Source: CAYQPF01 sp964419225
Lineage (GTDB): Bacteria; Cloacimonadota; Cloacimonadia; Cloacimonadales; CAYQPF01
Length of the DNA stretch: 64,000 nt
Direction of reading: 5' to 3'
Assembly: GCA_964419225.1 (NCBI GenBank)
Contig: CAYQPF010000004.1
Coordinates: 41,047 to 105,046, forward strand
Shown here: positions 43,162 through 52,361 of the stretch, one piece after another
Numbering within the stretch: position 1 is the stretch's first letter
Layout: every line of letters begins with the position of its first letter
Program-made: the position numbers and the translations under genes
Notes under the pieces: model-generated
The model's database searches: none
Seen by the model: only the letters and a program-made list of their open reading frames with translations
Told to the model about the DNA's origin: nothing

Positions 43162-45093
43162 ATGAGAAAGCATTTAAATAGAATTTCCTTTCCAAAGTTA
43201 ATTTTATGGGGGTTCATCCTCATAACGCTAGCCTGTCAAAACTCATTAAAATGGGAGAATGAATTTGACAGAGACAATCCACTGCCAGACAAACCCTTAG
43301 TACTTACTTGCAGTTTGACGGCATACAATAAAATTTCACTGAACTGGAATGATGTTTATGCCAACGAAGCAGGATTTATGGTCATGCGATCTAAGTATAA
43401 TGCAGATAATTATATACAAATAGCAAGAGTACTCCCCAATACAACAGTATTTACAGATAGTGTACCAGATGTAAATCAAATTTATTATTATTTAGTTGTG
43501 GCTTATAATAGTAATCAGTTTAAAATTAATTCCAATGTGGTCATCGTCGAAAAAACAAAACCCCCGGTCATTACTAGTTGTAGTCCAATCTCTGTAACTC
43601 AGATGAAATTGATTTGGACAGATGTACTATGTGAGAGAGGCTATGTCGTAGAACGGAGAACAGAAGGAAATGAGCTTTGGGAAGTTGTATCTACTTTGCC
43701 TGAAAACAGCACGGAATATATAGATGATTTTTCTGCAGCAAAAAAAATCTATTATTACCGATTGAAGGCACTAAGTTTTTGGGGAGATACTGATTACTCA
43801 AATACAGTGAATAAAGATTTTATGCCCTCCTCACCAACTGATCTCGTTATTCAACAAGCTGGTCCAAATATTAGTTTAACCTGGACAGATAATTGTAATT
43901 GGGAACAAGGATATAAGATTGACCGGAAGGTAGGTAATAATAATTGGCAAACTGAGTATCAGACTGTTACTTCCAATAATTTTATTGATACTATGGCATA
44001 TTATAATGTTCCAATTCAGTACCGGGTGTATGCTTATCATAAAGAATTGGTTTCACAATCTGTAACACAATCAATTCAAATCGATTTAACTGCACCAACA
44101 AATTTAACTTTAACACAGAGTTCAATTAGCACTGTGTCCTTAAGCTGGACTGGTATTAACACATTTGAGCAAGGTTACCAAATTGATAGGAGAGTGGGTA
44201 CTGAGGATTGGGAAATTGCTTATGCAACAGTAGCAAGTAACTCTTATGTGGATAATTCATTTAGTCCCGGCTCGAGTATCACTTACAGGGTTTATGGCTA
44301 TACATATGTTGACGAAGGGTTTTCTGTTGAAAATGAAATTACAACTATTGGAGAACCGGTTATGGTTGCTGTTGCAGGAGGAACTTTTTCAAATGGTACA
44401 TCCAATGTTACTTTATCATCTTTTCAAATTGGTAAATATGAGTTATCCCGGAGCTATTATGAATTTATTATGAACAATGAATCATCATATGATCCGGACT
44501 ATTACAATGAGCCAATTCATCATGTTAACTGGGAAAATAGTATAGTGTTTTGTAACAAATTGAGTATTTTTTTAAATTTAACACCCTGTTACAGTTATTC
44601 AAATTATGGAACCTCCCCGGATAACTGGCCTAATCACTGGTATGATTCAGACAATCAAACTGCCTTGAATTGTAATTGGTCTGCTAATGGATACCGTCTT
44701 CCAACAGAGGCTGAGTGGCAATTTGCTGCAAGAGGAGGAAACTCTACTCATAACTATACTTATAGTGGATCAAACAGCTTATATCTAGTGGGCTGGTATA
44801 GGGCAAATTCGCTAGGTCAACTTCACTATTCAGGAATGATGCAGCCAAATGAATTAGGCTTGTTTGATATGAGTGGTAACGCCAATGAATGGTGTTGGGA
44901 CATATATGGCAATTATCCTCCGGGAAATGTAACCAATCCTCATGGAGCCGCAACTGGAACAGACAGAGTTTATCGGGGTGGATATTGGGATGCTGTTAGT
45001 GACTTATGCACGACAGAATATCGTTATCATGCAAGTGGATCAAATCAATCTATGTTTTCACTTGGTTTCAGGATATGCAGAAATGGGCTGTAA
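43162..45093 (+). CDS. FN3-repeat lipoprotein with formylglycine-generating-enzyme-like domain
   Basis: A probable outer-membrane lipoprotein of 643 residues. The signal sequence ends in ITLACQN, a lipobox with Cys at about residue 25. Four fibronectin-III-like repeats follow (about 45-415; repeated SLNWNDV, KLIWTDV, SLTWTDN, SLSWTGI). The C-terminal 220 residues form an FGE-sulfatase/C-type-lectin-like domain: FQIGKYELSRSYYEFI, RLPTEAEWQFAARGG, GLFDMSGNANEWCWD, RVYRGGYWD and LGFRICRNGL. No sulfatase is nearby, so binding rather than enzymatic activity is likely. It pairs with the PEGA protein; a bidirectional terminator follows at 45101-45130. Confidence 0.82.
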   Translation: MRKHLNRISFPKLILWGFILITLACQNSLKWENEFDRDNPLPDKPLVLTCSLTAYNKISLNWNDVYANEAGFMVMRSKYNADNYIQIARVLPNTTVFTDSVPDVNQIYYYLVVAYNSNQFKINSNVVIVEKTKPPVITSCSPISVTQMKLIWTDVLCERGYVVERRTEGNELWEVVSTLPENSTEYIDDFSAAKKIYYYRLKALSFWGDTDYSNTVNKDFMPSSPTDLVIQQAGPNISLTWTDNCNWEQGYKIDRKVGNNNWQTEYQTVTSNNFIDTMAYYNVPIQYRVYAYHKELVSQSVTQSIQIDLTAPTNLTLTQSSISTVSLSWTGINTFEQGYQIDRRVGTEDWEIAYATVASNSYVDNSFSPGSSITYRVYGYTYVDEGFSVENEITTIGEPVMVAVAGGTFSNGTSNVTLSSFQIGKYELSRSYYEFIMNNESSYDPDYYNEPIHHVNWENSIVFCNKLSIFLNLTPCYSYSNYGTSPDNWPNHWYDSDNQTALNCNWSANGYRLPTEAEWQFAARGGNSTHNYTYSGSNSLYLVGWYRANSLGQLHYSGMMQPNELGLFDMSGNANEWCWDIYGNYPPGNVTNPHGAATGTDRVYRGGYWDAVSDLCTTEYRYHASGSNQSMFSLGFRICRNGL

Positions 45094-45100
45094 GCATATT

Positions 45101-45130
45101 AAAAAAGCCTTCCGGGTGGAAGGCTTTTAA
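45101..45130. terminator. Bidirectional terminator
   Basis: An 11-bp stem (AAAAGCCTTCC / GGAAGGCTTTT) with A and T runs on both sides lies between converging genes. Confidence 0.75.
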
Positions 45131-45145
45131 AAAGACAGAATGTTA

Positions 45146-45436
45146 TTATTCCGGATTATAGATCAGGACTTTTTTATTTTTAGCTCTCCATTGAGCATAT
45201 TCGTCTTTGATCTGCATGGTAAAGAATAATTTCTTATTCTCATTCTCAAAAGTTATGATGTCGATATAATGCATATTACCATCTTTACCTTTAAAACTTT
45301 TCTGAGGATATTCAATATCGATTTCGTTTTTATTACGAATAATGGTGATTTCATTCACATTAATCCCGGGCATTATTTCTATACTGGCTCTGGCTTCTAC
45401 CTTGCCAGTATTGACATCTTTAAACTTAATATCCAT
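45146..45436 (-). CDS. SpoVG-like small protein
   Basis: A 96-residue cytoplasmic protein. The pattern DVNTGKVEARASIEIMPGIN, then NEITIIRNKNEIDIEYPQKS, then a Lys/Gly-rich turn and a C-terminal helix, follows the SpoVG fold (small nucleic-acid-binding proteins that regulate envelope and division functions). The alignment is by eye and moderate. It is likely co-transcribed with the coiled-coil gene 70 nt upstream. Confidence 0.45.
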   Translation of the reverse strand: MDIKFKDVNTGKVEARASIEIMPGINVNEITIIRNKNEIDIEYPQKSFKGKDGNMHYIDIITFENENKKLFFTMQIKDEYAQWRAKNKKVLIYNPE

Positions 45437-45506
45437 TTTTTCAACTCCACTTCAATTATTACACATCCATTTTATCAAATGGGTGTTTTTAGACAAGCTT
45501 TTTTTA

Positions 45507-46406
45507 TTAATCCAGCTGAATCAGTAAATACTTGATTTTTCTAAATTCTTCAGGATTTGTTATTTTCAAAATAGTAACATTGGCACTTTCCGGTTTCAGA
45601 ATATAGGAATTGGTGTTTTGTGCTGTCAGAATCTTGATTTTCTTGAGACCGGCACTTATGGAAATATCACTTTCTTTGGCAACATTGATAGATAACATTT
45701 TTTCGGAATTGAAAGAAGTGTTCATTTTAGCTTTGGTAAAGATACCGCCCTTGTCGAGATATCCACTGTCAATGAGTTGTTTCTTTACCCCAATGGCATA
45801 GTAAACTGTATTCAAAAGATCATTTTGTTTGTTAATCATTTCTGTTTGCTGATCAATAGTTTCATTCTGAGCATTTATAGTAGAGCCTTGTTCTGTAATA
45901 GTATCTTCCCTGACAGCAATTTCCTGCAGAGCTTTTTCTCTTTCATTTCTGATGGTTTGGGTGAGACTGTCCACCTGGTTGCGGAGTTCAATGATCATGG
46001 CTTCTTTATCTGCAATTTGTTTCTTCAATTTATTGATCAGCTTACCCATCCCGGAAATACGGAGGGTCTTTCTCTGCATTTCTTTTTCCAGTTTATCGAG
46101 TTTGATTTTGTTTTGCTGGATGTAATTATCAATATTTTGGATTGAGTTAAGGATTTTATCTCTTTCTGAAATTGCGGCAGAATCCCCGATTTCAGGATTA
46201 GTTGCAATCATATGGATCATCATTTCTTTAGTATTAATTGCTTCCAAAGAATCTTGGATCTCCAGTATTGCACCGGTTGTTTGATTATAATAACCTTCTA
46301 ATTCAGCTTTCTGTTTTTTTAGTTTGCCGTTATTAATAACCATGATAGCCAGAGAAACACACAGTACTATACACAGCACCATCAATGTTATCTTACTTGC
46401 AGACAT
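45507..46406 (-). CDS. Membrane-anchored coiled-coil protein
   Basis: A 299-residue protein of unknown function. One N-terminal membrane helix (ITLMVLCIVLCVSLAIMVI, about 6-24) is followed by a long coiled coil (about 25-200, rich in K, E, Q, I and L in heptads, including SLTQTIRNEREKALQEIAVR). A compact C-terminal domain of about 95 residues (TVYYAIGVKKQLIDSGYLDK ...) ends the protein. This layout is common in FCB-group genomes but has no assigned role. It lies upstream of the SpoVG-like gene. Confidence 0.65.
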   Translation of the reverse strand: MSASKITLMVLCIVLCVSLAIMVINNGKLKKQKAELEGYYNQTTGAILEIQDSLEAINTKEMMIHMIATNPEIGDSAAISERDKILNSIQNIDNYIQQNKIKLDKLEKEMQRKTLRISGMGKLINKLKKQIADKEAMIIELRNQVDSLTQTIRNEREKALQEIAVREDTITEQGSTINAQNETIDQQTEMINKQNDLLNTVYYAIGVKKQLIDSGYLDKGGIFTKAKMNTSFNSEKMLSINVAKESDISISAGLKKIKILTAQNTNSYILKPESANVTILKITNPEEFRKIKYLLIQLD

Positions 46407-46544
46407 ATATTTCCTCCAGGAGATATTTTTTCAATGAATCTCAGAAGTAATAAAAAAAGTCAAGGAAATTAATTTATAAGTCTAATATGGTTAAAAGTTG
46501 AGGAAATCCTTAGTCCCAAGTAGAATTGTTTAAACCCGCAGGCA

Positions 46545-46590
46545 GTTTTTAATTATTAATTATCAATTATTAATTATTAATGAGAGAAGG
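46545..46590. repeat. Dispersed AT-rich repeat with CCCGCAGGCA tails
   Basis: TTAATTATTAATTATCAATT-type tract flanked by AAACCCGCAGGCA at about 46530 and 46655. A run of GACTCATGACTCATCACTCA follows at about 46720-46750. This is all that is seen in 46407-46857 before the promoter. Confidence 0.5.
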
Positions 46591-46857
46591 TAATTATTGA
46601 AACCTACAGCTTTTTTCAATTTATGAATTGGTCAGTAGATTTTTAAAACCCGCAGGCAAGTTCTATGTTGCGAGTAGGCATTTCTTAGGTGTTAAGCAGA
46701 AAAGCATCTCATCTTAACAGACTCATGACTCATCACTCATGACTCATGACTAATAAGAGACCCTCTTGTTCCTTGGTGTTGCTGAGGAAAAATTGAAGTT
46801 AAATCTGGTTTTTGAGGTTTATTTGAGAACTTGTAAAATGATTACAGCTTTTGTTTC

Positions 46858-46886
46858 TTGACAAATTTTCAGCATATTTGTAATTC
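46858..46886 (+). promoter_or_regulatory. Sigma70-like promoter of the tricorn protease gene
   Basis: TTGACA (46858-46863) and TAATTC (46881-46886), 17-bp spacing. An in-frame TTG inside the -35 box is not a start. Confidence 0.5.
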
Positions 46887-46935
46887 TTGTAATCTTAAAG
46901 GTGAAGACACCAATTTTAATGTGAAAGGGGTTTTT

Positions 46936-49900
46936 ATGGAAAACTATTTTAATGGTTACTATCGTTTCCCGACAATTTGTCAGGATAGAATAATCTTTGT
47001 AGCAGAAGATGATTTGTGGACAGTTCCGACAATAGGCGGTATTGCACAACGTTTGACTGCTAATTTGGGCGAAACATCCCAGCCTGTTTTCTCTCCTTGT
47101 GGAAAATGGATTGCCTTTACCGGTAGAGAAGAAGGCATGTCGGAGATCTACCTAATGCCTTCAACAGGCGGACCGGCCAAACGCCTGACCTGGCAGGGTT
47201 CACCGTGTGCTGCAGTGACCTGGAAGGATAACAAAATCATTTACGCTTCCTTATATGCTTCAGCTAACTCAAATTGGGAATTGTTTAGTATCGATTTAGA
47301 AGGAAACCAACCCGAAAGATTACCTTACGGACTTGCCCGTTACATCAGCTATGGAGAGAAAGGCAATGTTTTAGGCCGCAATACTGGAGATTTGGCCAGA
47401 TGGAAACGCTATCGTGGTGGTACCGCAGGAGTATTATGGATCGATAAAACAGGTGAGGGTTATTATGAAAAACTGGAACCTGTAAAAAGTAATTTATCAT
47501 ATCCGCTCTGGATAAAAGATCGGATTTATTTTGTAGCAGATGAAGATGGTATTGGAAATATTTATTCCTGTACGCCTGATGGGGGAGATGTTAAACAGCA
47601 TACTTTCCATCAGGAATTCTATGCCAGAAATCTCCAGTCAGACGGTATTAATATCGTCTATCATGCCGGAGCCGACCTGTTTGTTTACAATGTGGAAAAG
47701 AACACGAATACAAAGTTGGATATTCATTATGCGAGTCCTTTGATTCAAAAGAACAGGAAATTTGTCAATCCTGTTGATTATGTAGATGAATGTGAACTTT
47801 CTCCTGATGGTGGTAAAATCATGCTCAATTCCCGCGGAAAGCTCTTTACTATGGGTTGTTGGGAAGGCTCTGTGATGCAGGCCGGAAAACTGCAGGGAGT
47901 CAGATATCGTTGTAATACCTGGTTCAATGATAAGAAACGAATGCTGACTGTCTCTGATGAGGGTGGTATTGAGCATTTAGAAATCCATAATATTGAAGAC
48001 AAAAATGATGTTAAAGTAGTTGAACATGAAGACATGGGCAGAATTCTAAGGATTTATGCTTCTCCTGCCAAGGACGATTTTGCCATAATCAATAACAGAT
48101 TGGAAATAAAGATTTACCGTGCAGAAACTGGAGAAATAACTTTAATAGATAAGGGGTTACATGCCAATATTGGAGGTTGTGACTGGTCCCTTGACGGTAG
48201 CTGGTTTGCTTATGCGATTGCTTTGACAAACAGAACCCAAAGTATTAAGATTTATTCATTAGAAGAGAATTTATCAAGAGTTGTCACCAATCCGATTTTA
48301 GCGGATGATGAACCTGTATTTGATCCAGAAGGTAATTTTTTGTATTTGGTCTCAGCCCGGACGTTCAATCCTGTTTATGACCATATTCACTTTGATCTTA
48401 GTTTTACTAAACCTTATAAGCCATATTTAATCACTTTAAGAAAGGATGTCTTAAATCCTTTTATTAAACAAGTTAAGCCTTATGAAGATGAAGAGGATGA
48501 AGACAAGGATGATAAGGATAAAAAAGAAGGTCATACAGAAGAAAAGACAGAAGATAAGAAAGATGAGAAAGTAAAAGAAGAAGTCAAAAAAGTCGTAATC
48601 GATTTTGATAGTATCCTGGATAGAATCATAGCTTTCCCTGTTGATGAAGGAAATTATGGTAATTTAGCAGCAGTTGAGGACAGAGTTTTCTATATGTCCT
48701 ATCCTGTTGAAGGTGCTCTGACGCATGATGATGCAGATGAACCTCATTCCAATTATACTTTAAAAGTATATGACTTCGAAACTTTGGAAGATCATACCTT
48801 CCTGCATGACATTAATGGATATTCTTTAAGCAGAGATAAAAAAGCACTTTTAGTCGGTTTTGAACATAAGTTGAGAGTAGTCAGTCCCCATAAAGGTGCA
48901 GAGGAAGAATTACCCAAAGAAGAAAAACCATCACGTAAGAGTGGCTGGATAAATTTAAATCGGATCAAAGTATCTATTGATCCGACTTCAGAATGGAAAC
49001 AAATGTTCTCAGAAGCCTGGAGACTGCAGAAAGAATATTTCTGGAATGAAGATATGTCGGGCATAGACTGGCAGAAGATCCATGACCGGTATTTCCCGTT
49101 AGTGGAAAGAGTTGCATCCCGTCTGGAATTCTCAGATCTTGCCTGGGAAATGCAGGGAGAATTGGGAACTTCTCATTGTTATGAATTTGGCGGGAATTAT
49201 AAATCCAGACCTGTTTACCGGATAGGGCAGCTTTGTGCTGATTTTGTCTATGATAGTGAAAAGAATGCCTATCGGATAAAAGATATAGCAAAGGGAGATG
49301 TTTGGAACTATCAATCTCCACTCAGAATGCCGGGTTGCAATATTGTGCAAGATTCTCTGTTATATGCAATTAATGGTGAGTATTTAAGCAAAGAGATTAG
49401 TCCGGAAAAGTTACTGGTAAATCAGGCTAATATGGAAATAGAATTAACTGTTTCCGATCCTGATGGCGAAAACAGAAGAAAGATCAATTTAAAAACAATA
49501 AAGAGTGATTCCGATGTCAGATACCGTGACTGGGTAGAGAAAAACAGAGAATATGTGCACCAAAAAACTGATGGGAAAGTCGGATATGTCCATATTCCGG
49601 ATATGGGAGCCTATGGCTATGCTGAATTTCACAGATATTTTCTGACAGAATTAGAGCATGACGGATTGATTGTAGATGTCAGATTTAATGGTGGCGGGCA
49701 TGTTTCAGCCTTGATCTTAGAGAAATTAGCCAGAAAGAGAATCGGATATGACCTGACCCGCTGGTTTGGCTCTGAACCTTATCCCGGGGATTCAGTAGCA
49801 GGACCGATAATCGCCCTGACCAACGAATTAGCCGGATCTGACGGAGATATTTTCTCGCATTCTTTCAAACTGATGAAACTGGGTAAATTAGTCGGAAAAC

Positions 49901-50235
49901 GGACCTGGGGCGGAGTTATAGGTATTTGGCCTCGTAATTGGCTGGTGGACGGAACAGTAACAACTCAACCGGAGTTTAGCTTCTGGTTCAAGGATGTGGG
50001 TTGGGGAGTCGAGAATTACGGAACCGATCCGGACATAGAAGTGGATATTGCTCCGCATGATTATGCTGCAGGCAAAGATCCACAGTTAGACAGAACTATA
50101 GAAGAGATTCTGAAAGATATAATTGAGAATCCGCCTTTGAAACCGGATTTCTCGCAGAAACCTAATCTGAAATTGCCGTATAAGAGAAAGGTATCAGGTG
50201 CCAGGTGTTGGGTGTCAGTAGCATGTAGGGGCTGA
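46936..50235 (+). CDS. tri: Tricorn-type protease
   Basis: A 1099-residue cytoplasmic serine protease (S41 family) that cuts peptides left by larger proteases. Order: beta-propeller domains (WDRL-type blades, residues 1-500), an acidic linker (DEEDEDKDDKDKKEGH, about 520-560), a further propeller or helical part (about 565-700), a PDZ-like region (about 810-870) and the C-terminal catalytic domain. The last shows KVGYVHIPDMGAYGYAEFHR, VRFNGGGHVS, then the nucleophile in NELAGSDGD. ATG 46936 follows GAAAGGGG. The last 14 residues (SGARCWVSVACRG) and the stop come from an intergenic repeat (50192 on); the native end was probably ...LPYKRK. Confidence 0.85.
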   Translation: MENYFNGYYRFPTICQDRIIFVAEDDLWTVPTIGGIAQRLTANLGETSQPVFSPCGKWIAFTGREEGMSEIYLMPSTGGPAKRLTWQGSPCAAVTWKDNKIIYASLYASANSNWELFSIDLEGNQPERLPYGLARYISYGEKGNVLGRNTGDLARWKRYRGGTAGVLWIDKTGEGYYEKLEPVKSNLSYPLWIKDRIYFVADEDGIGNIYSCTPDGGDVKQHTFHQEFYARNLQSDGINIVYHAGADLFVYNVEKNTNTKLDIHYASPLIQKNRKFVNPVDYVDECELSPDGGKIMLNSRGKLFTMGCWEGSVMQAGKLQGVRYRCNTWFNDKKRMLTVSDEGGIEHLEIHNIEDKNDVKVVEHEDMGRILRIYASPAKDDFAIINNRLEIKIYRAETGEITLIDKGLHANIGGCDWSLDGSWFAYAIALTNRTQSIKIYSLEENLSRVVTNPILADDEPVFDPEGNFLYLVSARTFNPVYDHIHFDLSFTKPYKPYLITLRKDVLNPFIKQVKPYEDEEDEDKDDKDKKEGHTEEKTEDKKDEKVKEEVKKVVIDFDSILDRIIAFPVDEGNYGNLAAVEDRVFYMSYPVEGALTHDDADEPHSNYTLKVYDFETLEDHTFLHDINGYSLSRDKKALLVGFEHKLRVVSPHKGAEEELPKEEKPSRKSGWINLNRIKVSIDPTSEWKQMFSEAWRLQKEYFWNEDMSGIDWQKIHDRYFPLVERVASRLEFSDLAWEMQGELGTSHCYEFGGNYKSRPVYRIGQLCADFVYDSEKNAYRIKDIAKGDVWNYQSPLRMPGCNIVQDSLLYAINGEYLSKEISPEKLLVNQANMEIELTVSDPDGENRRKINLKTIKSDSDVRYRDWVEKNREYVHQKTDGKVGYVHIPDMGAYGYAEFHRYFLTELEHDGLIVDVRFNGGGHVSALILEKLARKRIGYDLTRWFGSEPYPGDSVAGPIIALTNELAGSDGDIFSHSFKLMKLGKLVGKRTWGGVIGIWPRNWLVDGTVTTQPEFSFWFKDVGWGVENYGTDPDIEVDIAPHDYAAGKDPQLDRTIEEILKDIIENPPLKPDFSQKPNLKLPYKRKVSGARCWVSVACRG

Positions 50236-50352
50236 CTCCCACGTCAGCCCAGGTATAACCAGACTTTAGACTGGTCTCTTGTTTTTCGTAGGGGCGAACC
50301 TGTGTGTTCGCCCATTTTTGGGAATAACCGACGTCTCGTCGGTTCAAGAGGC
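50192..50352. repeat. Multi-hairpin cassette, copy 1
   Basis: Contains successive stems GGGCTGAC/GTCAGCCC (50229-50250), ACCAGACTTTAGACTGGT, GGGCGAACCTGTGTGTTCGCCC-type and ACCGACGTCTCGTCGGT. The tricorn stop codon (50233-50235) lies inside the first stem. Other copies at 50464-50643, 50744-50855 and 52362-52503. Confidence 0.65.
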
Positions 50353-50417
50353 AGAATCTAATGATTAATGAGTCCACAGTAAATAAGTCATTATCCACTG
50401 GAAGAGACGCTTAATAG

Positions 50418-50456
50418 AACGCGGATTAACGCTGAAAACGCGGGTAATCACAGATG
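50418..50456. repeat. ACGCGGATTAACGCTG repeat
   Basis: ACGCGGATTAACGCTGAAAA then CGCGGGTAATCACAGATG; a near copy lies at 52174-52212. Non-coding. Confidence 0.45.
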
Positions 50457-50463
50457 GAAAATA

Positions 50464-50643
50464 GGTGTCAGGTTCCAGGTGTCGGGTGTCAGTGGAAATA
50501 TTGGGCTGACTTCCACGTCAGCCCAGGCAGAACCTGTCTTTAAGCGGTTGCATTAATCTTCGTAGGGGCAAACCTGTGTGTTCGCCCTTTTTTGGGAATA
50601 ACCGACGTCTCGTCGGTTCAAGAGGCAGAATCTAATGATTAAT
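50464..50643. repeat. Multi-hairpin cassette, copy 2
   Basis: Same hairpin order as copy 1, with a different second module (ACCTGTCTTTAAGCGGTTGC). It runs into the 100-N gap. Confidence 0.65.
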
Positions 50644-50743
50644 NNNNNNNNNNNNNNNNNNNNNNNNNNNNNNNNNNNNNNNNNNNNNNNNNNNNNNNNN
50701 NNNNNNNNNNNNNNNNNNNNNNNNNNNNNNNNNNNNNNNNNNN
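50644..50743. other. Run of 100 N (assembly gap)
   Basis: Exactly 100 undetermined bases between two copies of the same cassette. The number is probably a placeholder. Confidence 0.9.
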
Positions 50744-50855
50744 ACGTCAGCCCAGGCAGAACCTGTCTTTAAGCGGTTGCATTAATCTTCGTAGGGGCGA
50801 ACCTGTGTGTTCGCCCCTTTTTTGGGAATAACCGACGTCTCGTTGGTTCAAGAGG
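50744..50855. repeat. Multi-hairpin cassette, copy 3
   Basis: Resumes at ACGTCAGCCC within the first module and continues as copy 2 to CCGACGTCTCGTTGG. The following 50856-51080 shows no gene. Confidence 0.6.
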
Positions 50856-51080
50856 CAATACTCAATTATTGATTATCAGTGAGTCTGGTCTAAAAACTCA
50901 AAGTTGAAATTCTTAAAGTCGCTTTTTGACTTCTTTTTATACTCTTTAATTTTTGAAACCTTTAAAACCAACAATAAAGATTTTCTTTTTGTGCCTTTTG
51001 TGTTTTTTGTGGCTATTCTTGGTCGTTTTGAGTTTTTTAGAGTGAACTCATATGTTTTTCTGCACTCGCAAAAAAAGATA

Positions 51081-51116
51081 TTGACAAAATAAACGGGTTT
51101 ATGTTATAAACCGGTT
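51081..51116 (+). promoter_or_regulatory. Promoter with overlapping palindromic operator
   Basis: TTGACA (51081-51086) and TATAAA (51105-51110), 18-bp spacing. An inverted repeat (arms 51092-51102 and 51106-51116, GGTTTAT / ATAAACC core, 3-nt centre, 10 of 11 bp paired) covers the -10 box. The downstream regulator gene in the same unit is the likely ligand. Confidence 0.6.
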
Positions 51117-51133
51117 CATATTGAGGAGGTACT

Positions 51134-51724
51134 ATGAAGGACTCAAATCTCGAAGGGATTAATTCCCAAATTACGCATGAAATGCTGCATAGCGATGGCA
51201 TTTCCGAAATCGTGGTCAGCCTGTTATTTATTATTATTGGCTGGTCCTTTACTTATGATGCGATAAAAATACCCATTTTCGCTATTCCTTTTATTCCTAT
51301 GTTAATCCGTTCTTTACGCCGTAAAATAACCTGGCCCAGGTTGGGTTATGCCAAGGTAAAAGTGAAAGGGAAAGCCATCTTAATGTTTATTCCGGCGATA
51401 ATTTTAATTTTTGGCTTAGCCGGATTTTTATTGAGTAAAAACTCCGGTCAGGCTATTCAGGATCAGGTCTTTTCCATAATGTCAGGCATAATTCTTATTC
51501 TTCTTTTCGGGTTTTTATTATACAGAGCCAAAGAGGAGCATAGCAGGCTTTATCTGTTCATAGCTTTTTTACTGCTTTCTTTTTGTGTCATGCTTTATTT
51601 CCACGTTCCGAAACCCATCATCGGGTTGATTATGATAACAATTGCTTTTTTTGGTTTATGCTCAGGCGTGTATAAAATGTATAATTTCCTCAAAAAATAT
51701 CCGGTGCTTAAAGAAGATGAATGA
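51134..51724 (+). CDS. Multi-spanning inner-membrane protein of unknown function
   Basis: 196 residues. Hydrophobic segments are near 25-55 (two), 80-95, 105-125, 130-150 and 155-175, suggesting five or six membrane helices. A basic loop (IRSLRRKITWPRLGYAKVKV) follows the second. I do not recognise the family. The gene overlaps the winged-helix regulator by 8 nt, a layout in which the regulator controls the membrane protein. The start follows GAGGAGG, and the operator lies just upstream. Confidence 0.65.
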   Translation: MKDSNLEGINSQITHEMLHSDGISEIVVSLLFIIIGWSFTYDAIKIPIFAIPFIPMLIRSLRRKITWPRLGYAKVKVKGKAILMFIPAIILIFGLAGFLLSKNSGQAIQDQVFSIMSGIILILLFGFLLYRAKEEHSRLYLFIAFLLLSFCVMLYFHVPKPIIGLIMITIAFFGLCSGVYKMYNFLKKYPVLKEDE

Positions 51725-52043
51725 AGAAAATGACTTATTACAGGTAACTGAAATCGACAGATTGATCCATGAACCTGCGAGATTGAAGATTATCCTATAT
51801 CTTTATCTGGTAGAAAATGCTGATTTTATCTTTCTTCTGAGAAAAACAGGATTATCCAAGGGAAATTTATCGGTTCAGTTGCAAAATCTGGAAGCAGCCG
51901 GTTATGTGGAAATAGAGAAAAGTTTTGTGGAGAGAATTTCCAGAACCATGATATGTCTCACTCCTAAAGGCAGAAAAGCTTTTCAGGATTATAAAACCAA
52001 TATTAACAGCATTCTCCAACAAACTGATGAGAAGGAGGAATAG
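51717..52043 (+). CDS. Winged-helix transcriptional regulator (HTH_34 type)
   Basis: A 108-residue cytoplasmic DNA-binding protein. LIHEPARLKIILYLYLV (helix 1), DFIFLLRKTGLSKGNLSVQL (helix-turn-helix recognition region) and LEAAGYVEIEKSFVERISRT (wing) match the MarR/ArsR-like HTH_34 group. ILYLYL... and the short tail probably serve dimerisation. ATG 51717 overlaps the membrane-protein stop by 8 nt (ATGAATGA). It probably binds the palindrome at 51092-51116 and represses its own unit; the effector is unknown. Confidence 0.8.
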   Translation: MNEENDLLQVTEIDRLIHEPARLKIILYLYLVENADFIFLLRKTGLSKGNLSVQLQNLEAAGYVEIEKSFVERISRTMICLTPKGRKAFQDYKTNINSILQQTDEKEE

Positions 52044-52173
52044 AGTTTCAAATAACAAAAAAATCCTATTTAAATAATTAAGGAAACAGCAGTGATATTA
52101 GGAAACGCTGAAGCCTTTTGTTTTTGGGAGATTGGGCAGCTTGCCCAATTTAAAGGGTTTAAACACTATATAA

Positions 52174-52212
52174 AACGCGGATTATCGCTGAAAACGCGGG
52201 TAAGCACAGATG
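52174..52212. repeat. ACGCGGATTATCGCTG repeat, second copy
   Basis: Near copy of 50418-50456 in a gene-free stretch. Confidence 0.45.
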
Positions 52213-52234
52213 TGAGAAACTATGTATCAGGTGC

Positions 52235-52357
52235 CCAATGTCGTTGACTTAAGCTTTCCATCCTCAAATTCCCCTCCATCTCGGAGGGGTGGCAGCTTGC
52301 TGACGGGGTGGTTAAATAATAGTTTTTCCTTATTTTTTCTTAAGTCAACGGCATTGG
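52235..52357. mobile_element. 123-bp miniature element with 19-bp inverted ends
   Basis: The left end CCAATGTCGTTGACTTAAG is matched by the inverse at 52339-52357 in 18 of 19 positions. The interior carries a CCCCTCC/GGAGGGG stem (52271-52289) and no reading frame. It is not the same family as the TGCAGTAGA-ended elements. It lies inside repeat cassette sequence (GTATCAGGTGCC on both sides). Confidence 0.55.
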
Positions 52358-52361
52358 AAAG

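Noticed and set aside
44400..45093. Possible diversity-generating retroelement target (FGE/C-lectin-type domain)
   Set aside because: No reverse transcriptase and no template-like repeat of the gene's 3' end were found in the window; kept only as a remark.
46858..46935. TTG start extending the tricorn protease by 26 residues
   Set aside because: The codon lies inside the -35 box and the added residues are foreign to the family; ATG 46936 has a ribosome-binding site.
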